Source: CAZHBA01 sp964530225 (lineage in GTDB: Bacteria > Pseudomonadota > Alphaproteobacteria > UBA6615). Taken from it: a DNA stretch of 31,059 nucleotides. Each line of letters starts with the position of its first letter. Position 1 is the first letter of the stretch. Below the pieces are notes generated by a model that ran no database searches, was not told where the DNA came from, and worked only from the letters and a program-made list of their open reading frames with translations. Location of the stretch: assembly GCA_964530225.1 (NCBI GenBank), contig CAZHBA010000078.1, forward strand, positions 1 to 31,059. The letters are read 5' to 3'. Of this stretch, positions 1 to 7,819 are shown in pieces. A program made the translations under genes and the position numbers.

Positions 1-201
1 TACCTGAGCGACGAGACCGCTGCGCGGGACGACCAGGTCGAACTATTGTGCGCGCCACATACCGCTGTCGGTTTTCGTACCCTGTTGCCGATCTCTGCAG
101 CGCCGGGCCTAGAAATCCATGCGCCGGCAGTAAACAGCGGCCTGACATCACTGCGTCCGGGGATGGAGAAACACTGCTTGAAAATGGACCATGCAAGCTG
201 A
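1..201 (+). CDS. possible 3' end of an unidentified gene, cut by the window edge
   Basis: Frame 1 is open from the first base to a TGA at 199-201, giving about 66 residues. The segment contains ELLCAPHTAVGFRTLLP and ends ...KHCLKMDHAS. It would overlap the start of the acyl-CoA synthetase gene by 11 bases, as co-transcribed genes often do. I do not recognise the family. A second frame in the same stretch is also open, so openness alone proves little. If real, it is the last part of a gene upstream of and co-directional with the synthetase. Confidence 0.3.
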   Translation, partial: YLSDETAARDDQVELLCAPHTAVGFRTLLPISAAPGLEIHAPAVNSGLTSLRPGMEKHCLKMDHAS

Positions 202-1903
202 AATTGCTGGTGGTAAGCTAACCCAAAGTTACGTGCGCGGCGCCGACGACATCCCTTTATCCGACGAGACTATAGGTAACTGTTTCGACCGAATAGCGGC
301 GCGCCATCCCGAGCATGAAGCGTTAGTCGTTCGCCACCAAAATATTCGATGGACCTACGCGGATTTAAAAGAACGCGTGAACGCGCTGGCAGCCGGATTG
401 CTTGCACTCGGCCTTGAGCCCGGCGAGCGCATCGGCATGTGGGCCCCCAACTATGCGGAATGGACAATCACGCAGTTTGCCGCTGCCAAGGCTGGACTGG
501 TCCTGGTCAGTATCAATCCGGCATACCGATTATCGGAAGTCGACCATGCCTTGAACAAAGCCGGATGCAAGGCTTTGGTTACCGCTAGCGCATTCAAAAC
601 GAGCGATTATCTAGGCATGCTGCGTGAACTCGCGCCGGAATTGGCGACCGCTGAACCCGGTTCGCTCAACGCTGAAAGGCTGCCGCAGCTACGTCTCGTC
701 ATTCAGTTCAGCGGCGGAACCGAGCCCGGGATGTTTAGGTTCGACGACGTAATAGTGGAAGGCCGTAAGGGCGCAAACAGTCGATTGCCACAGGTTGCAG
801 ATACTCTGCCGGCTGACGCACCAGCGACGATCCTGTTCACCAGCGGAACGACCGGTCTACCGAAAGGTGCGACCTTGTCGCACCACAATATTCTCAACAA
901 CGCGCGGATCACCGGATTGGGCATGGGAATTACCGCCAAAGATCGTGTCTGCATTCCGGTGCCGCTCTATCACACGTTCGGTATGGTGATCGGCAATCTG
1001 ATCTCGGTTGCTGCGGGGGCGACGATGGTGTATCCCGGCCCGGTGTTTGATCCGCTCGCGGTGCTCGAGACGGTCGAAGCCGAGCGTTGCACCACCCTTT
1101 ACGGTGTGCCGACAATGTTCATTGCCGAAGTGGAACATCCTCACTTTGCATCGTTCGACTTGCGCTCGTTGCGTACCGGCATGATGGGCGGCGCGCCGTG
1201 TCCGATCGAGGTGATGAAGCGCGTCGTCGACGAAATGCATATGTCTGAGATCACCATCACCTATGGCATGACCGAGACTAGCCCGTGCAGCACCCAGACC
1301 GCGCCCGACGATCCGCTCGAACGGCGGGTCGCCACCGTTGGCCGCGTGCAACCCCATGTCGAGATCAAGATCATCGATGCTGACGGCCAGATCGTTGAGC
1401 CGGGACAGACCGGCGAGTTCTGCGCACGCGGCTACAATGTCATGCTCGGCTACTGGGACGACGACGAGGCGACAGCCGCGGTGATCGACGCGGACGGCTG
1501 GATGCACTCGGGCGACTTGGTGACGGTTGATGCGCACGGTTATTTCAACGTTGTCGGGCGAATCAAGGACATGGTGATCCGCGGCGGCGAAAACTTATAC
1601 CCGCGCGAAATCGAGGAATTCCTCCACCAACATCCCATGATTGCCGACGTGCACGTGATCGGCGTGCCGGATGAAAAGTATGGCGAGGAATTATGCGCCT
1701 GGATCCGCTTGCGTGACGAGGCGACCGCGACCCCCGAGGAGATCAAGGCGTTTTGCGAGGGCCAGATCGCCCACCGTAAGATTCCCCGCTACATCAAATT
1801 CGTTGAGGAGTTTCCCATGACCGCAAACGGTAAAGTCCAAAAATTTGTCATGCGCAAGCAATCCGCCGCAGAGTTCGGTCTCGTTGAGCGGAAAACCGCG
1901 TGA
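191..1903 (+). CDS. fatty-acyl-CoA synthetase, AMP-binding (ANL) family
   Basis: This predicted cytoplasmic enzyme activates a carboxylic acid, probably a medium- or long-chain fatty acid, to its CoA thioester through an acyl-adenylate. The 570 residues are full length for the family. The P-loop-like motif ILFTSGTTGLPKG lies near residues 214-226, YGMTETSP near 357, the GWMHSGDL motif near 436, the hinge GRIKDMVIRGGENLYPREIE near 456, and the C-terminal lysine motif TANGKVQK near 543. A stop codon lies four codons upstream in frame, and the family's usual N-terminus (SYVRGADDIPL...) begins just after this ATG, so the start is well placed although no strong ribosome site is visible. The dehydrogenase gene starts 54 bases downstream and is probably co-transcribed. 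Substrate chain length cannot be read from the sequence. Confidence 0.93.
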   Translation: MQAEIAGGKLTQSYVRGADDIPLSDETIGNCFDRIAARHPEHEALVVRHQNIRWTYADLKERVNALAAGLLALGLEPGERIGMWAPNYAEWTITQFAAAKAGLVLVSINPAYRLSEVDHALNKAGCKALVTASAFKTSDYLGMLRELAPELATAEPGSLNAERLPQLRLVIQFSGGTEPGMFRFDDVIVEGRKGANSRLPQVADTLPADAPATILFTSGTTGLPKGATLSHHNILNNARITGLGMGITAKDRVCIPVPLYHTFGMVIGNLISVAAGATMVYPGPVFDPLAVLETVEAERCTTLYGVPTMFIAEVEHPHFASFDLRSLRTGMMGGAPCPIEVMKRVVDEMHMSEITITYGMTETSPCSTQTAPDDPLERRVATVGRVQPHVEIKIIDADGQIVEPGQTGEFCARGYNVMLGYWDDDEATAAVIDADGWMHSGDLVTVDAHGYFNVVGRIKDMVIRGGENLYPREIEEFLHQHPMIADVHVIGVPDEKYGEELCAWIRLRDEATATPEEIKAFCEGQIAHRKIPRYIKFVEEFPMTANGKVQKFVMRKQSAAEFGLVERKTA

Positions 1904-1957
1904 CCGCAGCGGACTTGGCACCGGAACTGACGACGTTGACGGGAAGGTAGGCAGGCG

Positions 1958-2737
1958 ATGAGCGAGCTTGATCCGCGCGATTTCACCGTCTTGGTCACCG
2001 GCGCAACTGCCGGTATTGGCGCCGCGACGGCGCGTCGCTTCGCAAGCGCCGGCGCGCGCGTCATTTTGACCGGCCGCCGGCAAAAACGCCTGGATGATCT
2101 GGTCGACAAACTCGGTGCGCGAACGACCGGCCTGAAGGCTGATGTGCGGGACCAAGCGGCGATGGTGTCGGCGATTGGTGGATTGACGGACGATTTCGCG
2201 GCGATCGACGTGCTGGTTAACAACGCCGGTATCGCCGCCGGTATGGACCTGGCGCAGGAAGCCGACCTCGAGGGCTGGAACGCGACCGTCGACACGAACA
2301 TCAAGGGGTTGCTTGGGGTCACTCACGCGGTGTTGTCTGGCATGGTGGCGCGCGACCGCGGCCACATCATCAATATTGGGTCGACCTTGGCCCACCATCC
2401 CCAGGCCATGCGCAACGTCTATGCCGCCTCGAAGGCGTTTATCCATCAGTTCTCGCTGAACTTGCGCTCCGACCTGTTGGGAACCAAGGTACGCGTGACT
2501 TGCGTTGAAGCGGGTGTGGTGGCGACGGAATTTGCGGTGACCCGCGCCGGCGGTGACGAGGCGAAAGCCGAAGAACTATACCGCCAACAGCCACCGTTGA
2601 GCGCCGACGATGTCGCCGATGCGATCCACTGGGTTACGACGCGACCGCCGCGGGTCAATATCAACACCCTGCAACTGGCGCCAATCGAGCAGGCATTCGC
2701 CGGCATGGCGTGGCCGGACCCATCTGTGTCTGATTGA
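1958..2737 (+). CDS. short-chain dehydrogenase/reductase, YdfG-like
   Basis: This NAD(P)-dependent oxidoreductase has a classical SDR Rossmann fold of 259 residues. The cofactor motif TGATAGIG is at residues 14-21, NNAG near 87-90, and the catalytic triad is S142, Y155 and K159 (in YAASK). The stretches HIINIGST, QFSLNLRSDL and VNINTLQLAPI closely follow E. coli YdfG, a 3-hydroxy acid (serine/3-hydroxypropionate) dehydrogenase, so a small 3-hydroxy acid or malonic semialdehyde-type substrate is plausible. The canonical EPGLV segment reads EAGVV here. The gene follows the acyl-CoA synthetase by 54 bases on the same strand, which suggests one transcript, but the pairing alone does not define a pathway. 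The family is sure; the substrate is inferred. Confidence 0.92.
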   Translation: MSELDPRDFTVLVTGATAGIGAATARRFASAGARVILTGRRQKRLDDLVDKLGARTTGLKADVRDQAAMVSAIGGLTDDFAAIDVLVNNAGIAAGMDLAQEADLEGWNATVDTNIKGLLGVTHAVLSGMVARDRGHIINIGSTLAHHPQAMRNVYAASKAFIHQFSLNLRSDLLGTKVRVTCVEAGVVATEFAVTRAGGDEAKAEELYRQQPPLSADDVADAIHWVTTRPPRVNINTLQLAPIEQAFAGMAWPDPSVSD

Positions 2738-2854
2738 ACAATGCCTTGAATTAATTGTTCGATTTCGCTGTCGCCTGCTGGGAGTCGGGGCAGGTGAGAC
2801 CCAACCATTGCCATCCGGCCGCCACGGAAATTTATTCCCGTTACCAGGGCGGCG

Positions 2855-2884
2855 AATGTCCGTTCCTGACCCAGAGCGGACTTA
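2855..2884. repeat. imperfect copy of the ATGTCCG...CGGACT hairpin repeat
   Basis: The arm ATGTCCG is followed by CGGACT after about 15 bases, giving a short imperfect hairpin. Its right edge overlaps the TAA stop of the MFS gene. It resembles the perfect hairpin at 5067-5095, and on the minus strand it reads like the SALGQ(K/E)RTFA-type spurious peptides often predicted from alphaproteobacterial intergenic repeats. It may help end transcription of the transporter gene, but there is no T-run. Confidence 0.45.
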
Positions 2885-4138
2885 TTCCTTGGCTGCAATT
2901 GCACCCTCGGGCGTTGGAAGTTTTCTTGGCAGGGCTACCACGGCAACAAAAATAATCACGGCGGCCGCAGTGAGGATGCGGAACAACGTGTCAAAGCCCC
3001 AGTGGTGGTACACGAAACCAATCAAAGGTAGGGTCGCCGCCAATACGGTGAAACTGACAACGTAGCGCACACCGTAGATGCGTGCTCGATAGGGCCCCGC
3101 AGCGGTCTTGCCGATCATAAAATCGTTGATCGGGATCTGTCCAAAAGCACCGAGCATGAAACCCAATGCGACCGCGAGCGCCGGACCATCATTGAGGCCC
3201 GGCATCGCTGAAAAGAATATCAGTTGCACGACTGCGACCGTCATGAACACACGTCGAGGTCCGAACCGGTCCAGCATCAAACCAACAATCAGTTGCGCTA
3301 CGGACGCCACAGCAAAGACAAAAAATGCCAGAGAGCCGATCATGGTCGCCACGTCGTTGTTCCCTCCGGTCATGAGGCTGTCGACCCAGGTTGTCATATC
3401 GGCGGCAAGGCCCTGTAGGCGCTCCTCGAAGATCTTCGGCAACGCGAAGGTCGTCGATTGAAAGATGATCGAGGAGACGGCCGTTGTCAGAAATACGATT
3501 GAGGAAACGCGTACCAGCAGTTTCCTATACTCCGGCGACGGCTTCGCCGCGCCTGCACCAGCCCTGGCAGCATCCCGCTCGGCCCCGATACCCTCCCGGC
3601 GAAGCGCCATGTAGGCGAAGCCAACGGCGATCGAGACGATGCCCGGCAGGATGAAAGCCATGCGCCATCCGGCATGGTCGATGAGGTAGCCGGCGATGAG
3701 GGCCGCGGCGGCGACGCCGAGGTTTCCCCACACGCCATTGGCGGCGATGCGCATGCCCGTGTTGCGCCATCTGGTCGTGACGATGGCCAGGCCCACGGGA
3801 TGATAGATCGCCGCGAACATTCCAATGACGAAAAGGCCGATACCGATCTGCAGCGGTGTCTGCGAGAATCCCGTGGCGATAGAACTCAGGCCAATGCCAA
3901 TGAAGAAGACGCACATCATGCCGTCACGGCTCCATTTATCGGCCAGCCAGCCGGCCGGCAGCGAGAAGACCCCGAAGGCGAAAAATCCGGGCGTCGCATA
4001 CGCCAGAAGCGCCGCATAGGCGATGCCCCATTCCTTGTATAGTGCCAACGCCGCCACCGTAGCGAAGATCAGGGTGAGCAGATGGTCGATAAAATGGCCG
4101 ATATTTAGGAGCAGAAAATACAGACGGTCGCGGTTCAT
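2882..4138 (-). CDS. major facilitator superfamily transporter
   Basis: This inner-membrane secondary transporter has 418 residues and about twelve hydrophobic segments in two halves separated by a charged loop rich in Ala/Gly/Arg. The MFS signature appears after the second helix as AGWLADKWSRD and again in the second half as LMLDRFGPRR. I chose the ATG at 4138, which has GGAAG and AAGG upstream. A TTG at 4159 would add seven residues. The gene is divergent from an AraC-type regulator whose start is about 115 bases away, the usual arrangement for a transporter controlled by its neighbour. The substrate is unknown. The 3' end abuts the hairpin repeat at 2855-2884. Confidence 0.9.
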   Translation of the reverse strand: MNRDRLYFLLLNIGHFIDHLLTLIFATVAALALYKEWGIAYAALLAYATPGFFAFGVFSLPAGWLADKWSRDGMMCVFFIGIGLSSIATGFSQTPLQIGIGLFVIGMFAAIYHPVGLAIVTTRWRNTGMRIAANGVWGNLGVAAAALIAGYLIDHAGWRMAFILPGIVSIAVGFAYMALRREGIGAERDAARAGAGAAKPSPEYRKLLVRVSSIVFLTTAVSSIIFQSTTFALPKIFEERLQGLAADMTTWVDSLMTGGNNDVATMIGSLAFFVFAVASVAQLIVGLMLDRFGPRRVFMTVAVVQLIFFSAMPGLNDGPALAVALGFMLGAFGQIPINDFMIGKTAAGPYRARIYGVRYVVSFTVLAATLPLIGFVYHHWGFDTLFRILTAAAVIIFVAVVALPRKLPTPEGAIAAKE

Positions 4139-4253
4139 GACCTTGGTCTTCCGAGACAATTGGGCTCAACGCGACACTCAATCTACTGTTGGCGAATTCT
4201 CACTGTCCTGCCATTCTTCGTCGAATTTTCGCCAATATCAGTTGGACGTGGAT

Positions 4254-5051
4254 ATGACCCGCAACTCGATGCGCAGCACCAATCCGGAGGATTACCAGAA
4301 CTTGCAACAAGTCGTCGGCGCCATGTCGAAGGTGTTCGCGGATGGGTGGCAAATACCTTTACATAGTCACACCCGCGACCAGTTGTTGTTCGCCTCGCAA
4401 GGAATTATGCAGCTGCGCACGGACCGCAGTGCCTGGGTCGTACCGCGAAACAGCGCTGTCTACATTCCGGGGGGCACGTGGCATGCGGTCAGCATGCACG
4501 GGGATGTGGATATGCGGACACTCTACATCGACAACGACAGGCACTACACAATGCTGCCTGTGCTTACCGTGATTGCTGTGTCCGACCTACTGCGCGAACT
4601 GATCCTTGCCTTGACCGAAGAACCCGTAGACTACGCACCAGATAGCCGCGCTGCGCATATCGCTTCGTTGATCGAAGTCGAAATCGGTTACGCCGTGCCC
4701 CTGACCACGAATGTGCCTCTTCCCACCGACCCTCGGCTGCAGCGGGTTTGTGCGCAACTGCTCACTGATCCCGCAGACCGTCGCACGCTGGAGGCTTGGT
4801 CGGTGGTCGCCGGTGCGTCGCCACGCAATCTCGCACGCCTGTTCGAGCGCGATCTCGGCATGAGCTTCAACCGCTGGCGCCAACGCATGCGATTTCAAAA
4901 TGCGCTCGAAGCGCTGTCCAACGGCGAGCCAGTATCTCTGGTGGCCCAAAGGCACGGATACAACAGCCCAAGCGCCTTCACGTTCGCCTTCAGGAAAGTT
5001 ATGAAATTTTCTCCGTCGGAGGTATCGTCAGGGCGGCTGACACGAGGTTAG
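4254..5051 (+). CDS. AraC-family regulator with N-terminal cupin domain
   Basis: This 265-residue DNA-binding regulator has a cupin-type sensor domain at about residues 30-100, with PLHSHTRDQ and PGGTWHAV supplying the typical histidines. A two-helix-turn-helix AraC domain spans about residues 165-258 and includes SPRNLARLFERDLGMSF and SLVAQRHGYNSPSAFTFAFR. The frame stays open back to 4023, but that extension runs through the transporter gene on the other strand. The ATG at 4254, with GGACGTGG just upstream, fits both the family's N-terminus and a normal divergent spacer. It most likely controls the divergent MFS gene, and perhaps itself, from the 115-base spacer. The ligand is not identifiable. 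Confidence 0.9.
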   Translation: MTRNSMRSTNPEDYQNLQQVVGAMSKVFADGWQIPLHSHTRDQLLFASQGIMQLRTDRSAWVVPRNSAVYIPGGTWHAVSMHGDVDMRTLYIDNDRHYTMLPVLTVIAVSDLLRELILALTEEPVDYAPDSRAAHIASLIEVEIGYAVPLTTNVPLPTDPRLQRVCAQLLTDPADRRTLEAWSVVAGASPRNLARLFERDLGMSFNRWRQRMRFQNALEALSNGEPVSLVAQRHGYNSPSAFTFAFRKVMKFSPSEVSSGRLTRG

Positions 5052-5066
5052 ACGGGCTTCTGTCCA

Positions 5067-5095
5067 ATGTCCGCTTTCGGGGGTAAAGCGGACAT
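5067..5095. repeat. perfect hairpin repeat (11-bp arms)
   Basis: ATGTCCGCTTT at 5067-5077 is followed by a seven-base loop (CGGGGGT) and its exact reverse complement at 5085-5095. It lies 16 bases after the AraC gene's stop and just before a gene remnant. The element resembles intergenic repeats that are frequent in Alphaproteobacteria, and a diverged copy is at 2855-2884. It could act as a weak transcription end, but no T-run follows. Confidence 0.6.
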
Positions 5096-5165
5096 AAGCT
5101 GCGTCGTCGGTCGATTCTTCATGCTTTACGCTTCTAAGAACTTTGGATCGCCCGTCACCCAGACC

Positions 5166-5318
5166 AGATATAATGGCAGGCCGATCAGACCAGGCGATAT
5201 AATTGCAACAGGAACGTGTGCGGGGGTCGGAGGAGCTCGCGACGTGTACCTTAAAGCGGATAACGCAGTCAGAATGTCGATTGAAGGACTTGGGACATTA
5301 GAAAACTCCGTTGTTTGA
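5166..5318 (+). pseudogene. C-terminal remnant of a fumarylacetoacetate hydrolase-family gene
   Basis: The frame reads RPIRPGDIIATGTCAGVG, then VYLKADNAVRMSIEGLGTL and ENSVV before a TGA. This matches the conserved C-terminus of FAH-family enzymes (usual form: PGDVIATGTPAGVG, then a lysine-rich strand and IEGIGTLRNPV). Only about 50 of the family's roughly 220-300 residues remain. The N-terminal and metal-binding parts are absent, and the sequence upstream is unrelated and joins the hairpin repeat. The canonical proline after TGT is changed to cysteine. It is almost certainly non-functional. Family recognition rests on this short motif block. Confidence 0.65.
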
Positions 5319-5359
5319 TTTGATTGGCTCCCCCCAATTCCCCAGCAGAATGGAGCCCG

Positions 5360-6595
5360 TTAGTACGCTAAACGATATAAAGCGGCCGCAAGGACCTCAA
5401 TCCCAGCAACAATGTCCTCAAGCGAGGAAAACTCCTCAGGCGTGTGGCTGCGCCCACCTTGGCTCCGAACAAATACCATGGCGACCGGCGCAATACCGGC
5501 TATCTGTTGTGTGTCATGAGCGGCCCCACTTACCATTTCAAAAACCGGAATGGCTTGCGCCTGAGCAGCCTCATGCAGGACACGCAGTATCTCTGCATCA
5601 CTTCGACAAGCAGCATGTTCCGACGTGATGTGTGACGAAATCCCGAGCCCATGTCGTGCCGCGATCTCACGCATCAGAATATCCTGATCTACGCACAGTG
5701 ACTGGCAAACACTTTCATCTGGGTGACGTGTATCGAGGGTAAACCTCACGCTACCAGGAATGACCGTCGCCATGTTGGGCTCTGCGTGGACACTACCAAT
5801 GGTGCTGACTGCCGGCGGTCCTGCTTGCCGTGCCACGTCAATGACCGCCGAAACTATTTCGGCAAAGCCGATCATGGGGTCCACACGCAGGTTCATTGGG
5901 AAAGCGCCGGCATGATTGGGCACCCCAGTTACCTGAACCTGCACCCCGCGAATGGCAGTTATTCCCGTAACAATACCGATACCATAACCAGCCTGTTCTA
6001 GAATTGGTCCCTGTTCTATATGCAACTCAACAAACGCACCAAGATCTTCACGTTTCGCGTCGTTACACCGCGTTGGATCAAGGCCGATGACACGCATTGC
6101 GGCGGCAATTGTCGAACCGTCACAACCAATGATCGACTCGGGATCACCTGTCTTGATCTTGCCAGCAACTGCTCGTGAACCCCAAAAGTTCGCTGGGAAG
6201 CGGCTGGATTCTTCCTCGCACAGGGCCACAGCTTCAAGAGGTTTCTTCGGTGGTCCAAACTGTTTCGCGAGGCTAACAACAGCGATTAAACCGCCAACGA
6301 CCCCCAAGGCACCATCATAACGGCCCCCCGGGGTAACAGTGTCTATGTGAGATCCAGTTGCTACGACCTTTGCGTCATCGATACCGTCTAACCGGCCCCA
6401 GACGTTTCCTACTGCATCTCGAGAAACTTTAAGACCGGACTCTTGGCACCATTGTGTATACTGATCGGCGGCGGAAACCCATTCGGGAGTATATGCCGTG
6501 CGCCAAACACCGGTCTCACCGTGAGCACCGTGTGTCGCGAAATCTGCAAGCCATTGTTCAACCTGTACAGGATCTATTTCTATGCGAGGATCCAC
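5360..6595 (-). CDS. M20-family Zn-dependent amidohydrolase (N-carbamoyl-L-amino acid hydrolase / allantoate amidohydrolase type)
   Basis: This cytoplasmic dinuclear-metal hydrolase cleaves carbamoyl or ureido groups from N-carbamoyl amino acids or allantoate-like compounds. Its 411 residues are full length. Metal-ligand motifs are present: GSHIDT (H83), YDGALG (D94), CEEESSRF (E127-E129), HIEQGP (H192) and GGRSHTPEEF (H384). The dimerisation domain sits between about residues 210 and 325 (TGVPNHAG). The start is GTG, supported by GGAG about 11 bases upstream and by the IEIDPVQVEQWL N-terminus. No hydantoinase, allantoinase or ureide transporter gene is nearby, so carbamoylase and allantoate activity cannot be separated. 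The stop lies 41 bases from the convergent FAH remnant. Confidence 0.9.
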   Translation of the reverse strand: MDPRIEIDPVQVEQWLADFATHGAHGETGVWRTAYTPEWVSAADQYTQWCQESGLKVSRDAVGNVWGRLDGIDDAKVVATGSHIDTVTPGGRYDGALGVVGGLIAVVSLAKQFGPPKKPLEAVALCEEESSRFPANFWGSRAVAGKIKTGDPESIIGCDGSTIAAAMRVIGLDPTRCNDAKREDLGAFVELHIEQGPILEQAGYGIGIVTGITAIRGVQVQVTGVPNHAGAFPMNLRVDPMIGFAEIVSAVIDVARQAGPPAVSTIGSVHAEPNMATVIPGSVRFTLDTRHPDESVCQSLCVDQDILMREIAARHGLGISSHITSEHAACRSDAEILRVLHEAAQAQAIPVFEMVSGAAHDTQQIAGIAPVAMVFVRSQGGRSHTPEEFSSLEDIVAGIEVLAAALYRLAY

Positions 6596-6663
6596 TGTTA
6601 CCTACTCTCCAGTTAATTCTGTTGTACCCAAATGGACGGCTCAAGTTATCGACTGTTAGTTAG

Positions 6664-6684
6664 GCGCAGCAACACCAACTGCGC
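6664..6684. promoter_or_regulatory. short perfect hairpin upstream of the M20 gene
   Basis: GCGCAG and CTGCGC pair exactly around a nine-base loop, about 70 bases upstream of the M20 gene's GTG start. It could be an operator or an untranslated-leader hairpin. No regulator for it is visible, and six-base arms can arise by chance. Confidence 0.25.
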
Positions 6685-6760
6685 AAAATCGGGACCGGAA
6701 GCGATGCCGCTCGCACGTCGGTTCTATAATCAACAGCTGAACTACTAACCTGTCACCCTA

Positions 6761-7036
6761 GAAGTGGTCCGGGACGAGCTTCTCAACACGGAGATCTTCT
6801 ATATCCAGAAGGAGGCGAGGTTACTCATCGAACGCTGGAGACGCCATCACAACACAACCAAGTCACACGTTTCACTGGGCTATCAGCCACCGGTCACTGG
6901 GCTATCAGCCACCGGCACCCGAGGCCGTATTACCACGTTCTACTGTGCAGGCTTACGCTGTTCCCGCTTGCACAGCAGAGCATAAACCCCTGTTAAACTC
7001 TCTCACAGGTGTTGGACCACCTCGTGGGGGCAGGTC
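6761..7036 (+). mobile_element. right-end remnant of an IS3-family insertion sequence
   Basis: The frame from 6764 reads RDELLNTEIFY, KEARLLIERWRRHHNT and SLGYQPP, the conserved C-terminus of the IS3-family integrase (OrfB). Only the last 50 or so residues survive, and an in-frame stop at 6746-6748 lies directly upstream. A perfect 22-base tandem duplication (6872-6893 and 6894-6915) shifts the frame just after QPP; the usual ending QPPAPEA is recovered in the shifted frame. The segment at about 7013-7036, TGGACCACCTCGTGGGGGCA plus GGTCA, looks like the element's terminal inverted repeat. No left end or orfA is visible, so it cannot move on its own. Confidence 0.8.
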
Positions 7037-7071
7037 AACTTAAGCGATTATAGCAATCAGGAGCCAGAACC

Positions 7072-7461
7072 ATGCCGTCCCAATTACAAACTACACCGTA
7101 TGAGAGCCTTATACATAACCTTGATGATCTGCTGGTTCATGATACGCCATATGGCGAGGCACGGTTGCTGGGTGGAAGCCAGGTCCTCGGTATTTGGGCC
7201 AAGATTCGAGCCGGAAGCCATATACCATCGCATTCGCATCCCAATGAGCAGATCGCCTGGCTAATCTCGGGCCGGTTCGATTACAAATTTGGAACCGGAG
7301 AAGAGGCAACGTGCACCGCAGGATCGCTGGTTCTTATCCCAGGCGGCATTGAGCACGAGGTGTGGTATCAAGAGGACTGTGAGTTGCTCGAAGTTTTTTC
7401 CCCGCCACGTACCGACATGTTTCCTGGGCTCGTAAACAATCCATATGGTCTAGAAAACTGA
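7072..7461 (+). CDS. small single-domain cupin protein
   Basis: This 129-residue cytoplasmic protein has one cupin barrel. Motif 1 is visible as a glycine, then HSHPNEQ and a following SGRFDYKFG, giving the H-x-H-x3-E metal ligands. Motif 2 contains PGGIEHEV with the second-site histidine. A good ribosome site (AGGAG, 7059-7063) precedes the ATG. Cupins of this size act as small isomerases, dioxygenases or sugar/organic-acid binding proteins, and the sequence does not tell which. The next gene on the strand, an Fe(II)/2-oxoglutarate oxygenase, is 358 bases away, so co-transcription is uncertain. Confidence 0.85.
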   Translation: MPSQLQTTPYESLIHNLDDLLVHDTPYGEARLLGGSQVLGIWAKIRAGSHIPSHSHPNEQIAWLISGRFDYKFGTGEEATCTAGSLVLIPGGIEHEVWYQEDCELLEVFSPPRTDMFPGLVNNPYGLEN

Positions 7462-7819
7462 CGATTTTGGATTGCAAAAAGCCGCTTGGATAGATTGGCC
7501 GAAGCCAACCAGCGAGAGACTTTTCGCATGAAGTACCCAATAGTCAAATTTTTGCAATAAAGCCGCGCGCCATGTTTTGGCTGCGGCATGTTCCTATGAG
7601 CTGACGCCAAGCATCAGCTCATTGCCCAGTCACCCTAGGTTAGAACAGCTAGAGACACCGGTGCGCCGCAAACCACCACACCTGTTCGGATTGGGTATGG
7701 ATTGGCGTCGCGGTTGACCCAAATCAATACAAACGAACCTCACCTTTGCCAGAGTTCACCATTCAGGGAAGCGTCCAGAAATCCGTGGGCGTAATGCGCA
7801 ACTTAAGGGAGACTTTCTG
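7462..7819. other. non-coding spacer with inverted repeats
   Basis: No convincing gene lies here. ATTGCAAAAA at 7471-7480 is matched by its exact reverse complement at 7549-7558, and a near-direct repeat of TTGCAAAAAGCCGC follows the second arm. A perfect hairpin with nine-base arms (ATGAGCTGA at 7596-7604, TCAGCTCAT at 7614-7622) lies 134 bases after the cupin gene. It has no T-run, so it may be an operator or an atypical terminator. The last bases carry GGGAG, the ribosome site of the oxygenase gene. Confidence 0.4.

Noticed and set aside
4023..4253. Longer N-terminus for the AraC-type regulator
   Set aside because: The open frame runs back inside the transporter gene on the other strand and has no family similarity; the ATG at 4254 fits the domain layout.
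5067..5165. A complete 83-residue protein starting at 5067
   Set aside because: The start codon lies in the hairpin repeat, and only the last 50 residues match a family, as a C-terminal fragment.
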